Numbered from the stretch's first letter, positions 42,814 to 51,947 are shown. The stretch: DNA of 64,000 bases from MED-G105 sp039814575 (GCA_039814575.1 JBCCAY010000003.1:1-64000), one strand, 5' to 3'. Program-made: numbers and translations. The notes: generated by a model not told the origin, from the letters alone.

Positions 42814-43218
42814 TTAGCCTTCGGCGGAAGCGTCTTCTGCCGGCGCTTCTTCAGCTGGGGCGGCGGCGGCTTCTTCAGCGGCGGCTTCTTTTTCGGCTTT
42901 TTCTTCTAAGCGTTGTTTCGCTTTTTCGCCGGGCTCGGCTTTTTGCGGATTGTTGCCGTGCTTCCATTCCACAAGGTCAATCGCGTTTAAAAAGCGCGCG
43001 ACGCGGTCGGTGGGCTTCGCGCCGACGCTCAGCCAATGCTTGGCGCGCTCAGCATCGATCTGTACGCGTTTCTCGTCGTCCTTGCCGAGGAGCGGATTGT
43101 AAGCGCCGATCTTCTCGATAAAGCGTCCGTCGCGCGGCATGCGGCTGTCGGCGACGACCACGGAGTAATACGGCCGTTTCTTAGCGCCGCCGCGGGCCAG
43201 TCTGATTTTTAGAGACAT
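42814..43218 (-). CDS. rpsP: 30S ribosomal protein S16
   Basis: A 134-residue protein; S16 proper spans about 1-85 (LKIRLARGGAKKRPYYSVVVAD, FIEKIGAYNPLL, RAKHWLSVGAKPTDRV). An alphaproteobacterial-type Ala/Glu-rich tail of about 45 residues follows. It is downstream of ffh on the same strand, but the usual partners rimM, trmD and rplS do not follow. Confidence 0.95.
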   Translation of the reverse strand: MSLKIRLARGGAKKRPYYSVVVADSRMPRDGRFIEKIGAYNPLLGKDDEKRVQIDAERAKHWLSVGAKPTDRVARFLNAIDLVEWKHGNNPQKAEPGEKAKQRLEEKAEKEAAAEEAAAAPAEEAPAEDASAEG

Positions 43219-43269
43219 TTGGTTTTTCCTTTTAGTTCGTTAGCTGATTAATGTGAAATTTGTTTTGAT

Positions 43270-43378
43270 CCTCATCCTGAGGAGGCCCGAAGGGCCGTCT
43301 CGAAGGATGGCGAAGGGCTGGAGCGTGCGGCCATCCTTCGAGACGCGGAGCTGAGGCTCCGCTCCTCAGGATGAGGGG
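43270..43378. repeat. Paired REP/BIME-like element, copy 2
   Basis: Unit a (43270-43310) is CCTCATCCTGAGGAG ... CTCGAAGGATGG with centre GGCCCGAAGGGCC; unit b (43331-43378) is CATCCTTCGAGACG ... CTCCTCAGGATGAG with centre GGAGCTGAGGCTCC. It lies between ffh and rpsP, so within a probable transcript. Confidence 0.85.
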
Positions 43379-43419
43379 AGGGTCTTGAAGAGTGGTCTTT
43401 GCTCGAATTAAAGCGGCGG

Positions 43420-45024
43420 TCATCGCTTTTTCCGTTTCGGCTTGCCGAGCCCCGGCATGCCGCCCATCGGGCCGGAACCGCCCAAACCACCCGGTAATCC
43501 ACCAAGGCCGGGCGGCATTGCGCCTTTGCCGGAGAGGGCTTGGTTGATGGCGTCGAAGTCAACGCCTTCAGGGCCGGCTGCGCCTTTGCCGTCGCCTGCG
43601 AGCGCCGCCGCATCGGGCATTCCGCCGCCCATTCCGCCTCCAGGCATACCCCCCATTGCGGCGAGCTGTTTCGCCATGCCTTTCATGCCGCCTTTGCCCA
43701 TTTTCTTCATCATGTCCGCCATCTGACGGTGGGCTTTAATGAGCTTATTAATCTCCTGCACACTCGTGCCGGAGCCTTTGGCGATGCGTTTCTTGCGCGA
43801 AGCGTTTAAGAGTTTCGGGCTCTTGCGCTCCTTTTTCGTCATGGAGCTGATGATTGCTTCCTGACGCACGATCTCTTTGTCGTCGAGGCCGCCGGCCTGG
43901 TCGACCATTTTCTTCATTTTGCCCATGCCGGGCAGAAGGCCGAGGATCGCGCCCATGCCGCCCATTTTACGCATTTGTTTGAACTGCTCGGCGAGGTCGT
44001 CCATGTCGAACTCGCCTTTCGCCATGCGCTTGGCTTGGCGTTCGGCTTGTTCCAGGTCGAGTTCTTCCGACGCTTTCTCCACGAGCGAGACGATGTCGCC
44101 CATGCCGAGAATGCGCCCCGCCATACGGTCCGGGTCGAACGTGTCGAGGGCGTCGATTTTCTCACCGACGCCGGCGAATTTGATCGGCGCGCCGGTGACC
44201 GCGCGCATGGAGAGCGCCGCGCCGCCGCGTCCGTCGCCGTCGAGCCGTGTAAGGACGACGCCTGTGACGGGTAGGCGTTCTTTAAATTTCTCCGCCGTCT
44301 GAACAGCGTCTTGGCCGGTGAGGCTGTCGACCACTAGAAGGGTTTCGATGGGGCGCGTCGCGGCGTGGATCTCCGCGACCTCCGCCATCAATTGCTCGTC
44401 GATGGACAAGCGTCCGGCCGTGTCGAGCATAACGACGTCCGCGCCGGCGAGCTTCGCCGCCTCCATGGCGCGGTTGGCGATCTGCACCGGCGTTTGCCCG
44501 GCGATGATCGGCAGGGTGTCGACGCCGGTCTGTTCGCCGAGCGTCGCGAGCTGTTCCATCGCGGCGGGCCGGCGCGTGTCGAGCGAGGCCATCAGGACTT
44601 TTTTCTTGTCGCGCTTCGTCAGCCGCAGGGCGATCTTGGCGGTGGTCGTCGTTTTACCGGAGCCTTGCAAGCCGACCATGAGGATCGGCGCCGGCGGCGA
44701 CATGGCGAGGTTCAATGCGCCGTCGTCTATTGCTGCATCGCCGGCCGTGTCCCCAGGCGTACCGCCGAGCATTTCGACGAGGGCGTCGTGAACGATTTTG
44801 ATGACTTGCTGGCCGGGCGTCACCGAGCGCAAGACGTCTTGGCCGACGGCGCGTTCTTTCACCTTGGCGACGAAGTCTTTCGCCACGGGCAAGGCGACGT
44901 CCGCTTCGAGGAGCGCCACGCGCACTTCGCGCAAGGCGGCCGTGACGTCCTTTTCCTCAAGGGCGCCGCGGCCCCGGAGGCCTTCGAAAATCGATCCTAA
45001 ACGCTCGCTTAGGGTGTCAAACAT
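43420..45024 (-). CDS. ffh: Signal recognition particle protein Ffh
   Basis: A 534-residue SRP54 GTPase that targets nascent membrane proteins with 4.5S RNA. The N domain is followed by the G domain (GLQGSGKTTT, DTAGR, TRLDGDGRGG) and the Met-rich M domain. The C-terminal tail is long and Gly/Met/Pro-rich (GGMPGGGMGGGMPD), ending KRKKR, longer than in E. coli Ffh. It is followed by rpsP on the same strand. Confidence 0.96.
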   Translation of the reverse strand: MFDTLSERLGSIFEGLRGRGALEEKDVTAALREVRVALLEADVALPVAKDFVAKVKERAVGQDVLRSVTPGQQVIKIVHDALVEMLGGTPGDTAGDAAIDDGALNLAMSPPAPILMVGLQGSGKTTTTAKIALRLTKRDKKKVLMASLDTRRPAAMEQLATLGEQTGVDTLPIIAGQTPVQIANRAMEAAKLAGADVVMLDTAGRLSIDEQLMAEVAEIHAATRPIETLLVVDSLTGQDAVQTAEKFKERLPVTGVVLTRLDGDGRGGAALSMRAVTGAPIKFAGVGEKIDALDTFDPDRMAGRILGMGDIVSLVEKASEELDLEQAERQAKRMAKGEFDMDDLAEQFKQMRKMGGMGAILGLLPGMGKMKKMVDQAGGLDDKEIVRQEAIISSMTKKERKSPKLLNASRKKRIAKGSGTSVQEINKLIKAHRQMADMMKKMGKGGMKGMAKQLAAMGGMPGGGMGGGMPDAAALAGDGKGAAGPEGVDFDAINQALSGKGAMPPGLGGLPGGLGGSGPMGGMPGLGKPKRKKR

Positions 45025-45258
45025 GTTCGCTCGCCTCTCATTTTCCCATCACGTGACCGCTAACCGCGAGCGCCCAACGCAAAGCGCCGCCGTGAGGGCG
45101 TTACCCCGACGGCGGGAAATTCCCGGCTCCGTCTTCATGGCCATTCTAAAGAATATAGGCATGAAGGGTCGCGCCGGCGAACGCGGGAAAACTGAAGATT
45201 TCCCTTAAGAGCCTCGGGCGATACTGCGTGGAAAGCCTGAGGTCAAGTTTCAGCAGTT

Positions 45259-45570
45259 TTAAGCGCTGAGGCGCTGGGCGATTTTCGGCAGCCGCAAGAC
45301 GAACCAAACGGCCGTCCAGACATTGCCGAGCAAGAAGATCGGTAGGGCCCAGAACGCCGTCCAGAAGGCGCTGCGCTCGACCATGCCGACGACGATCGCC
45401 GCGATCGCGAAGCCGAGATAAAGGTCAATGAGCGTGACGAGGCTCCAGGGTTCGCGCAGCATTTCGGCGATCACAGGCCCAAGGCCCCGCGTGTCCGCGC
45501 CGAGCGCCCAATAAATAGCGCCGGCGAGAGCGAAAGCGCCGCCAATTAGGAGAATGCGAAACACGGTCAT
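45259..45570 (-). CDS. Small multi-pass membrane protein, unknown function
   Basis: A 103-residue protein from ATG 45570 with three hydrophobic segments (RILLIGGAFALAGAIYWAL, LIDLYLGFAIAAIVVGMV, AFWALPIFLLGNVWTAVWFV). It might belong to a DUF1475-like group but I am not certain. It starts 56 nt after the symporter gene on the same strand and may be co-transcribed with it. Confidence 0.6.
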   Translation of the reverse strand: MTVFRILLIGGAFALAGAIYWALGADTRGLGPVIAEMLREPWSLVTLIDLYLGFAIAAIVVGMVERSAFWTAFWALPIFLLGNVWTAVWFVLRLPKIAQRLSA

Positions 45571-45626
45571 GTTCGGTGGTACGCGTCCGTCCCGGCGATG
45601 GATTGATCGGGTGGGTGACGCCGCGG

Positions 45627-46895
45627 CTATTTCGCGTTCCTGGCCCGGAACACGTCTTCGTCGAGTTCGCCCTCCCATCGCCCTACGGTTGTGGCGACGG
45701 CCGCGTCTCCCGTGACGTTCACGACGGTGCGCATCATGTCGAGGATGCGATCAAACGGGAAGATAAAGCCGATCACGATCGCCGTGTGCTCCGGCGAAAC
45801 GCCGAAAACGTCGAGCACGATCGCCAACAAGAAAAGCGATGCCGACGGCACGCCGGCGGTGCCGATGGAGGCGAGGGCGGAGGTCAGCGCGATTAAGAAG
45901 TAATGGTGCGCTTGCAAATCATAACCGAAGGCCTGCGCGGTGAAGAGCGCAACGATGCCGAGATAGAGCGAGGTGCCGTCCATATTGATGGTCGCGCCCA
46001 AGGGCAGAACCGATCCGGCGACGGATTTGTTGACGCCGATGTTCTCGGTGACGACGGTGATGGTGACGGGCAAGGTCGCCGAGGACGATGTCGTCGAATA
46101 GGCGACCATTTGCGCGTCGAGAATGCCGCGGAAGAATTTCAACGCTGGCAAATTGGCGAAGAAGCGCACTAGGCCGCCATAAACGATGATCATGTGGACG
46201 ATGGCGCCCAGGTAAACCGCGAGCGTCAGCGACAATATCGCGGTGAAGGTCTCAACGCCTTTGGTGCCGGCGACATAAGCGATGAGCCCAAAGACGCCGA
46301 AGGGCGCCAGCTCCATGATGATATAGGTCATCTTCAAAATGCCTTCGGAGGCGGATTCGAAGAAGCGGCCCGCGGGGCGGCCTTCTTCGCGGGCCATTAA
46401 GAGGCCGACGCCGAAGAGCAGCGAAAAGAAGATGACGGCGAGAATGTCGCCTTCGACGAGCGCTAGGAACGGGTTCGACGGGATGATGCCCATCAGCCGT
46501 TCGCCGATCGGCTGGGCTTCGCCCATTGTGAGCGGCTCCGCGCCGCCAAGCTCGACGCCGACGCCCGGCTGGAAAAGCGTGCCCATGCCGAGGCCGATGA
46601 GGTTTGCGAAGAAGGTCGTTAGAATGTAGAGGGCGAAGGCTTTGAGGCCGATCGTGCCGAGCTTCTTCGGATCGCCCATGGCGTAAATGCCCGCGACCAG
46701 TGTGAAGAAGACAAGCGGCACCACGATCATCCGTATCATGCGGATAAAGACGTCGCCGATGACTTTGACGCGTGAGAGCAGCGCTTCGGCGGCGACGGGC
46801 TCCATCGTTTGAGAAACTGCAAGGCCGAAAGCGACGCCGAGAACAAGGCCGAGGAGCACTCTCTGCCAGAGTTTGATTTTAAACCACCAAGCCAT
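45627..46895 (-). CDS. Dicarboxylate/amino acid:cation symporter (DAACS family)
   Basis: A 422-residue transporter with the elevator-type GltPh fold. The substrate and Na+ signatures are present: serine-rich TTSSSATLPVT (HP1), NMDGT, GTAGVPSAS (HP2) and DRILDMMRTVVNVTGD. It imports C4-dicarboxylates, glutamate or aspartate with Na+ or H+; DctA-like versus GltP-like use cannot be settled by eye. Confidence 0.9.
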   Translation of the reverse strand: MAWWFKIKLWQRVLLGLVLGVAFGLAVSQTMEPVAAEALLSRVKVIGDVFIRMIRMIVVPLVFFTLVAGIYAMGDPKKLGTIGLKAFALYILTTFFANLIGLGMGTLFQPGVGVELGGAEPLTMGEAQPIGERLMGIIPSNPFLALVEGDILAVIFFSLLFGVGLLMAREEGRPAGRFFESASEGILKMTYIIMELAPFGVFGLIAYVAGTKGVETFTAILSLTLAVYLGAIVHMIIVYGGLVRFFANLPALKFFRGILDAQMVAYSTTSSSATLPVTITVVTENIGVNKSVAGSVLPLGATINMDGTSLYLGIVALFTAQAFGYDLQAHHYFLIALTSALASIGTAGVPSASLFLLAIVLDVFGVSPEHTAIVIGFIFPFDRILDMMRTVVNVTGDAAVATTVGRWEGELDEDVFRARNAK

Positions 46896-47020
46896 GTTCG
46901 GACCGATCCCTCATTAGATGTTTTGCTGTTGGTAGCCGGTTACTGGAGCCGCGGGAACCCGCGCCGGCGGCATTTCTGTGATCGGGCATATTGCTGGAAC
47001 GCCGATGCTTGGGCCCTTGG

Positions 47021-47122
47021 CCATCCTTCGAGACGGGCGCTGAGGCGCCCTCCTCAGGATGAGGGAAAGAGCTGACCCCCCATCCTGAGGAGCGAGGCGA
47101 AGCCTCGTGTCTCGAAGGATGG
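47021..47122. repeat. Paired REP/BIME-like element, copy 3
   Basis: Unit a (47021-47063) is CATCCTTCGAGACG ... CTCCTCAGGATGAG with centre GGGCGC-TGAG-GCGCCC; unit b (47081-47122) is CATCCTGAGGAG ... CTCGAAGGATGG with centre GAGGC-GAA-GCCTC. It lies in the 262-bp gap between the S9 peptidase and symporter genes, which otherwise shows no gene. Confidence 0.85.
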
Positions 47123-47157
47123 CAAAGGGCGCGAACGGCGGCAGGGGCGATATCTCT

Positions 47158-49293
47158 TTATTCCTTATCCCCCATCAGCATCCGCGCGAAATAGGCGAAT
47201 TCAAGCGCCGTGCGATACGCCAATTGTTCTTGGTTCGCCGTGCCGCCATGGCCGCCTTCGATGTTCTCGTAATAGAAGAACGGATAGCCGAGGCCCTCCA
47301 GTTTCGCCGCCGCCTTGCGGGCGTGACCCGGATGCACGCGATCATCTTTCGTCGAGGTATAGAAGAAGACGGCCGGATAGCCGGCGTCAGCCTGCAGCAA
47401 TTGATAGGGCGAGTACTGAGAAATATACGCCCACTCGTCAGGTTTGTCGGGGTCGCCATATTCGCCCATCCATGAGGCGCCGGCGAGGAGCTTATTGTAG
47501 CGCTGCATATCAAAGAGCGGCACGCCGATGTCGATCGCGGCGTAAAGGTCCGGGCGTTGGGTTAGCATGGCGCCCATTAAGAGCCCGCCGTTTGAGCGGC
47601 CGACAATGCCGAGCTTATCGGGATGCGCGAGGCCGGTTTCGATTAGGTCTTCTGAAATGGCGATGAAATCGTCAAAAGCGCGCTGGCGGTTTTCTTTCAA
47701 CGCCGCTTGGTGCCATGCGGGCCCGTATTCCGAACCGCCGCGGATGTTGGAGATAACGAGAACGCCGCCGCGCTCCACCCACAGCTTGCCGGCGAGGGCG
47801 CCGTTTTGCGGCCGTCCGGGGGTGGAGTAATAGCGCGGCAAAATTGGAATGAGAAAACCGCCATAGCCGTATTGGATGACGGGGGCGGCGCCTTCTTTCA
47901 GAACGTCCTTCTTGCCCATGACGAAATAGGGCACGCGCGTTCCGTCTGTAGACGTTGCAAAACGTTGTTCAACGGCGACGTCCCCGGCGTCGTAAAAGTC
48001 GGGCGCTTTGGAGATCGCCTTTGGTTTGTTTTTCCCATCGACGAAATAGAGAGTGTCCGGGCTTGTGAGGCTTTCAAAGGACAAGAGCGCGTCATCGACG
48101 CCGCCGCCCGCAGAGACGATCGATACGACGCCGTTCTCCGGGAGTTTTATGGATTTCGATTTCCATACGCCCTTTTTGGCGCCCATTTTCGCCTTGCGTG
48201 TGAGGCGCATCGCTTTGCCCGCGACGTCTTCTAAATATTGGACGACAAGCCCGGTTTCGCCGATTTCAACGCGTTCAATCGATTGCTTTGCGCTTGGCGC
48301 AATAACGAGCTCGGCCTCTCCGTTCTCAAGCCCATAGGCGACGACTGAGCCGGTCGAAAAGGTTTGTCCCTGGTGTGTCCAGTCTTCGCGCAGGAAGAGG
48401 ATCGCTTGGCCGTCGAGCACGCCTTGAAAATCCGTATTTGGCGGAAACGGCAAGGGTATGAAAACGCCGTCGGGGCCGAGCACGCTATGGCGACGTTCGA
48501 AAAAGCTTGGCGCGACGACGCCGAACGTCCAAACGGTGTCGCCGTCTTTTTCGGCGAACGCGAAGATAAAAACGTCTTCGCGCGCTCCGTCGACGATGAC
48601 AGGCGCGGCGCTAAGCGCTGTTCCGCGGGCCCACTCAACAGCGGTGCGCGGATAGCCGGACGTCGTCAGCGTGTCGGCGCCTCGATCCGTCGCGACGAGA
48701 AGCGTCGTCTCGTCGCGCCAATCTACGAAGGATTTCGCTTTTGGTACGAAGAAACCATTCTCAACGAAGTTCTTTGTCGTCGTGTTGAATTCCCGCCATT
48801 CTGCGGCGTCTGTGCCGCCGTCGGAAAGTTCGATCATGCAATGGACATAGTCCGGGCTTAGACAGGTGATGTCGCCGGCGAGCCAATTGCGGTCTTCGTC
48901 TGCGGCGAGGGCGTCATAGTCAAGCACGGTCTCCCATTCCGGCGCGCCGGCGACATAGGTTTCGACGCTCGCCCGGCGCCAGAGGCCGCGCTTGTTCTTA
49001 TTGTCTTTCCACAGATTATAGACGACGCCATTGTGAATTTGTCCGTAAGGAATGCGCGCATCTGAAGTGAGAATCGCGCTTGCTTCGGCGCGCATTGCGT
49101 CAAAGCGCGGATCATTTTCTAGGGCGGCTTGCGAGCGGGCGTTTTGGTCGCGAACCCAATCAAGCGCTCGCTCACTTTCGATCTCTTCAAGCCAGAGATA
49201 GGGGTCCGGCGCCACGTTCTCTGCGCTCGCTGATAAGGGCGTCGTCGCGGCGGCGGCGATGAGTAGACTGACAAGACGGCGTAAGCGGTTCAT
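47158..49293 (-). CDS. Exported prolyl oligopeptidase-family serine peptidase (S9)
   Basis: A 711-residue protein with a signal peptide (1-24, ending SASA), hence periplasmic. A beta-propeller (PDPYLWLEEIESERALDWV at its start) gates a C-terminal alpha/beta-hydrolase domain. The catalytic Ser is in GIVGRSNGGLLMGAML (around residue 560) and the His in IEGGHGG near the end. It cleaves short peptides after proline. Length and layout are normal for the family. Confidence 0.92.
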   Translation of the reverse strand: MNRLRRLVSLLIAAAATTPLSASAENVAPDPYLWLEEIESERALDWVRDQNARSQAALENDPRFDAMRAEASAILTSDARIPYGQIHNGVVYNLWKDNKNKRGLWRRASVETYVAGAPEWETVLDYDALAADEDRNWLAGDITCLSPDYVHCMIELSDGGTDAAEWREFNTTTKNFVENGFFVPKAKSFVDWRDETTLLVATDRGADTLTTSGYPRTAVEWARGTALSAAPVIVDGAREDVFIFAFAEKDGDTVWTFGVVAPSFFERRHSVLGPDGVFIPLPFPPNTDFQGVLDGQAILFLREDWTHQGQTFSTGSVVAYGLENGEAELVIAPSAKQSIERVEIGETGLVVQYLEDVAGKAMRLTRKAKMGAKKGVWKSKSIKLPENGVVSIVSAGGGVDDALLSFESLTSPDTLYFVDGKNKPKAISKAPDFYDAGDVAVEQRFATSTDGTRVPYFVMGKKDVLKEGAAPVIQYGYGGFLIPILPRYYSTPGRPQNGALAGKLWVERGGVLVISNIRGGSEYGPAWHQAALKENRQRAFDDFIAISEDLIETGLAHPDKLGIVGRSNGGLLMGAMLTQRPDLYAAIDIGVPLFDMQRYNKLLAGASWMGEYGDPDKPDEWAYISQYSPYQLLQADAGYPAVFFYTSTKDDRVHPGHARKAAAKLEGLGYPFFYYENIEGGHGGTANQEQLAYRTALEFAYFARMLMGDKE

Positions 49294-49584
49294 TCAATGC
49301 GTCCGTTCTTTTGGTGACTCAGATAACCAAACCAGTTTTCCGTTGATGTGCAGCTTTGGCAATCATTGGATGCGGTTATTAGAAAGTTGTTTGGAAGCCG
49401 CAGCGAGGCGGCTGTGACGCCGCTTTGAGGCCGCTGTTCTGGGCGCGCGGCCCGATGTGTGAATTAAAAATTTACCCTTCCCATTAGCAAAGGCTTGAGC
49501 GCCCTCTTTTACCGTCATCATTGAATCTTGTTGTGTAATCAGCGCGTCAGTCGCGTTGATCCGGCCGAATGGGGAGCCGCATCC

Positions 49585-50229
49585 GTGCAGCTAAAATGGA
49601 ACAATCAGCCTGAAATCCGACGCTATCGCCGCATTCCGGTGGATTTGCCGGCGCGCGCCATCATTAACGGCACCGATGAGCGCCATGGCCGCATCGTCAA
49701 CATGTCGCCTGGCGATCTTTATATGAAAACCGATGGCGAATTCGCCATTGGCGACGCGGCGATGCTTTACGTCTCGGGCTTTGACGTATTGGAGGGCTCG
49801 ATCGCCCGCGTGATGGCCGATGGGTTTGCGTTGTCGTTCCGTTTATCGCGCGCGCGCCGCGCCAGCCTCACCGAGAAACTGGTCCTGAAGGCCAATCCAG
49901 GCGTGAAAGTCTCCGTGAGCGACCAGCGTCTCGGACAACGCCATGGCACTGGCGATCAGCCCATGGTCTGCCGTCTCGCTGACGGCAGCTCGTTGTACGT
50001 TAAAATCGTCGACGCCTCAGCCGACGCGGTCGCCGTCGCCGCGCCGCGCAAACCCGTCATCGGGTCTGACATCTATGTCGGCCGTTTGCGGGGCGTGGTC
50101 GTGCGTCATACCCCGCGCGGCTTTGTTGTGGTCTATGATCACACCCAAGCCGCCATGGGATCGGAGAGCGACAGCGAAGGGGACGCATCAAGCGGAGCTG
50201 CGCCGCACGTCAAACGGCAGTCTGCTTAA
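49585..50229 (+). CDS. PilZ-domain protein, possibly with a second degenerate PilZ module
   Basis: About 214 residues from GTG 49585, with GGGGAG 8 nt upstream; TTG 49528 would add 19 residues. The PilZ signature RxxxR is present (R12-R16, RRYRR), but the second motif reads NMSPGD instead of [D/N]xSxxG, so c-di-GMP affinity may be altered. Residues about 110-195 resemble a second beta-barrel (RLADGSSLYVKIVDASAD, YVGRLRGVVVRH). Output target unknown. Confidence 0.75.
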   Translation: MQLKWNNQPEIRRYRRIPVDLPARAIINGTDERHGRIVNMSPGDLYMKTDGEFAIGDAAMLYVSGFDVLEGSIARVMADGFALSFRLSRARRASLTEKLVLKANPGVKVSVSDQRLGQRHGTGDQPMVCRLADGSSLYVKIVDASADAVAVAAPRKPVIGSDIYVGRLRGVVVRHTPRGFVVVYDHTQAAMGSESDSEGDASSGAAPHVKRQSA

Positions 50230-50288
50230 ATCGACGCCAATCACGTTGTGAGTGAAGTAGGGCTGAAGCGCGCAGTGTTATCCGGCGC

Positions 50289-50903
50289 TCAGCTTTCGGG
50301 CGTACCAAGCACCGCGTCGCGTAAATTATCCGCCACATCGCGTGCATCGAACGCCTGCGGATTGTCTGCTGGTTTTTCGCCTTGGTGCATCGTGACGAAC
50401 GCCACGGCAGAATAACGCGTGATTTCTCGCGTATAGGAATCAAACGGTGCGCCGCCCCATCCCGGGCCGAAGCCGCCGCCCCATCCCCAGCCATACGCGT
50501 AGTACGGGAAGGCATACGGGCCAAACCCGTAGCCATACCGACCGAAAAATGCCGGGCCCGTGGTGGTCGTGGAGTAATTGCTGCGCGCTTCGGTGTCGTT
50601 TTCTATTACGATGAAATGGTCAAACCCATTCATCAGGGTTAGCTCCGCGGCGCGATAAAGAAGGAATGTTTCAACCGTTTCGCGGGTTGTGGAGGAGTTG
50701 CCCCGGAACATGATCCGGTAGCGATTTGACTCTATTCGTTGTTCCGAGAAGCCATACCGATTGCCGTCCGTCGCTGGCGCGTAAGGCGTCGACGTCGCGC
50801 AAGCCGCTAAGGCCAGAAAGCCTACGGCGAGTGCGCTGATGCGCACAACGCCGGTTGATACAATCGAACGGGCGGATTGTGACCGGGATGCAGAGCGGAA
50901 CAT
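50289..50903 (-). CDS. CC0125/CC1285-family lipoprotein
   Basis: A 204-residue protein whose signal peptide ends LAAC (Cys34), a clear lipobox. The conserved block is YGFSEQRIESNRYRIMFRGN, TVETFLLYRAAELTLMNGFD and FIVIENDTEA, typical of this Caulobacter-named family of unknown function. A Gly/Tyr/Trp-rich stretch follows (YGYGFGPYAFPYYAYGWGWG). It is downstream of gcrA on the same strand, with a tandem 20-bp repeat between them. Confidence 0.82.
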   Translation of the reverse strand: MFRSASRSQSARSIVSTGVVRISALAVGFLALAACATSTPYAPATDGNRYGFSEQRIESNRYRIMFRGNSSTTRETVETFLLYRAAELTLMNGFDHFIVIENDTEARSNYSTTTTGPAFFGRYGYGFGPYAFPYYAYGWGWGGGFGPGWGGAPFDSYTREITRYSAVAFVTMHQGEKPADNPQAFDARDVADNLRDAVLGTPES

Positions 50904-50997
50904 AGGAGAGAACCCCTTCCTTCAAACCAACAAGTCCCGTGAGCATAACCCGCAAAATTAGGCCTCGCCAACGCCAAACCAGCGTATTTGCCGCCGT

Positions 50998-51035
50998 GAA
51001 CGGCTCACAATTACGCCGAACGGCTCACAAATACG
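50998..51035. repeat. Two tandem 20-bp-period repeats upstream of the CC0125-type lipoprotein gene
   Basis: GAACGGCTCACAATTACG (50998-51015) and GAACGGCTCACAAATACG (51018-51035) differ at one base and are spaced exactly 20 bp, about two helical turns. They lie between gcrA and the lipoprotein gene, about 95-130 nt before its start, and may bind a regulator. Confidence 0.55.
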
Positions 51036-51046
51036 GCGCCGGGACG

Positions 51047-51559
51047 TTATCCGGCGGCGCGGCGGCGGGCTTGCGGTATCGCCGCTGGCGGGCTTGCCGG
51101 CTCCGATTTGCGCTGTGTGGACGAGGGCTGGAAGGCCATCCGCGCATGGTACGCGCAGTATGACTTGCCGAGCGCCGTTGGCTGTCCGCAAAAACGAAAA
51201 TCATCGCTCGCGGGATCGCCAATGGGCCATTTGCACATATTGCGCTGCAGGGTTGAGACCGTGGTCATATCCTCGTCGTCGAGCGTGATCGGGGCGACGA
51301 ACGCCGGCTCGCGAGACAAATCTTCCAAGCCTTGTTCTATTGTCTCCGTTTCCGCCGGTACGACCGTTTCTGCTGCGGACGTTGTGCACCCGCGCTTTGG
51401 TTGGGCGGGCGTCGCCCGACCGGAGAGGCCGAGGCGGTGGACTTTGCCGATGACGGCATTACGCGTCACGCCGCCCATTTTTCCTGCAATTTGACTGGCT
51501 GAGAGACCTTCAGCCCAATATTTCTTTAACAGCTCTACGCGTTCGTCCGTCCAAGCCAT
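51047..51559 (-). CDS. gcrA: GcrA cell-cycle regulator
   Basis: A 170-residue protein. The N-terminal DNA-binding part is MAWTDERVELLKKYWAEGLS and IAGKMGGVTRNAVIGKVHRL, and the sigma70-interacting C-terminal part has CKWPIGDP, FCGQP and YCAYHARMA. GcrA recruits sigma70 RNA polymerase to promoters with CcrM-methylated GANTC. It marks a Caulobacter-like cell cycle circuit. A small hairpin (CCGGAC/GTCCGG) lies just upstream of its start. Confidence 0.94.
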   Translation of the reverse strand: MAWTDERVELLKKYWAEGLSASQIAGKMGGVTRNAVIGKVHRLGLSGRATPAQPKRGCTTSAAETVVPAETETIEQGLEDLSREPAFVAPITLDDEDMTTVSTLQRNMCKWPIGDPASDDFRFCGQPTALGKSYCAYHARMAFQPSSTQRKSEPASPPAAIPQARRRAAG

Positions 51560-51947
51560 TCTGACCGCTCCCTATCCGGACCTGAAAAAGTCCGGTTGCC
51601 AATGGGTCCGAAGCGCTATTAACCGGTATTCCTCGGTCGACCTTCCCGCTCCGGGTGAATCAATATATTGAGACGCTACCGTAATATTCTTATTGCGCCT
51701 CCAAAATATAGTATCTCGGCTCTCAAAAAATACAACATCGTCCCGCACATTAGTTTTACACACTATATCTGGTGTTGAAAACTAGGGCGAACCATGCACG
51801 CGGAGGGCGACTCATCAACGGGGGCTTGACCGCGCTTGGCGGCTTGCACACATGCTGGGGTCGATAGCCATACCGTGCGGCGTCTCAGCGACGAAAACCG
51901 CGCCTCTGGCGCTTATTCCGCCCACGCCACTCGAAAGCGACTTCGCC
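51560..51947. other. 388-bp divergent region between gcrA and the ABC-2 permease gene
   Basis: No gene supported. It is AT-richer than most of the window, with GANTC sites at 51657-51661 (GAATC) and 51809-51813 (GACTC) and a 6-bp stem (51577-51582/51591-51596) in the gcrA leader. Two sites in 388 bp are close to chance expectation. Part of the right end could be coding if the permease starts at 51852. Confidence 0.5.
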
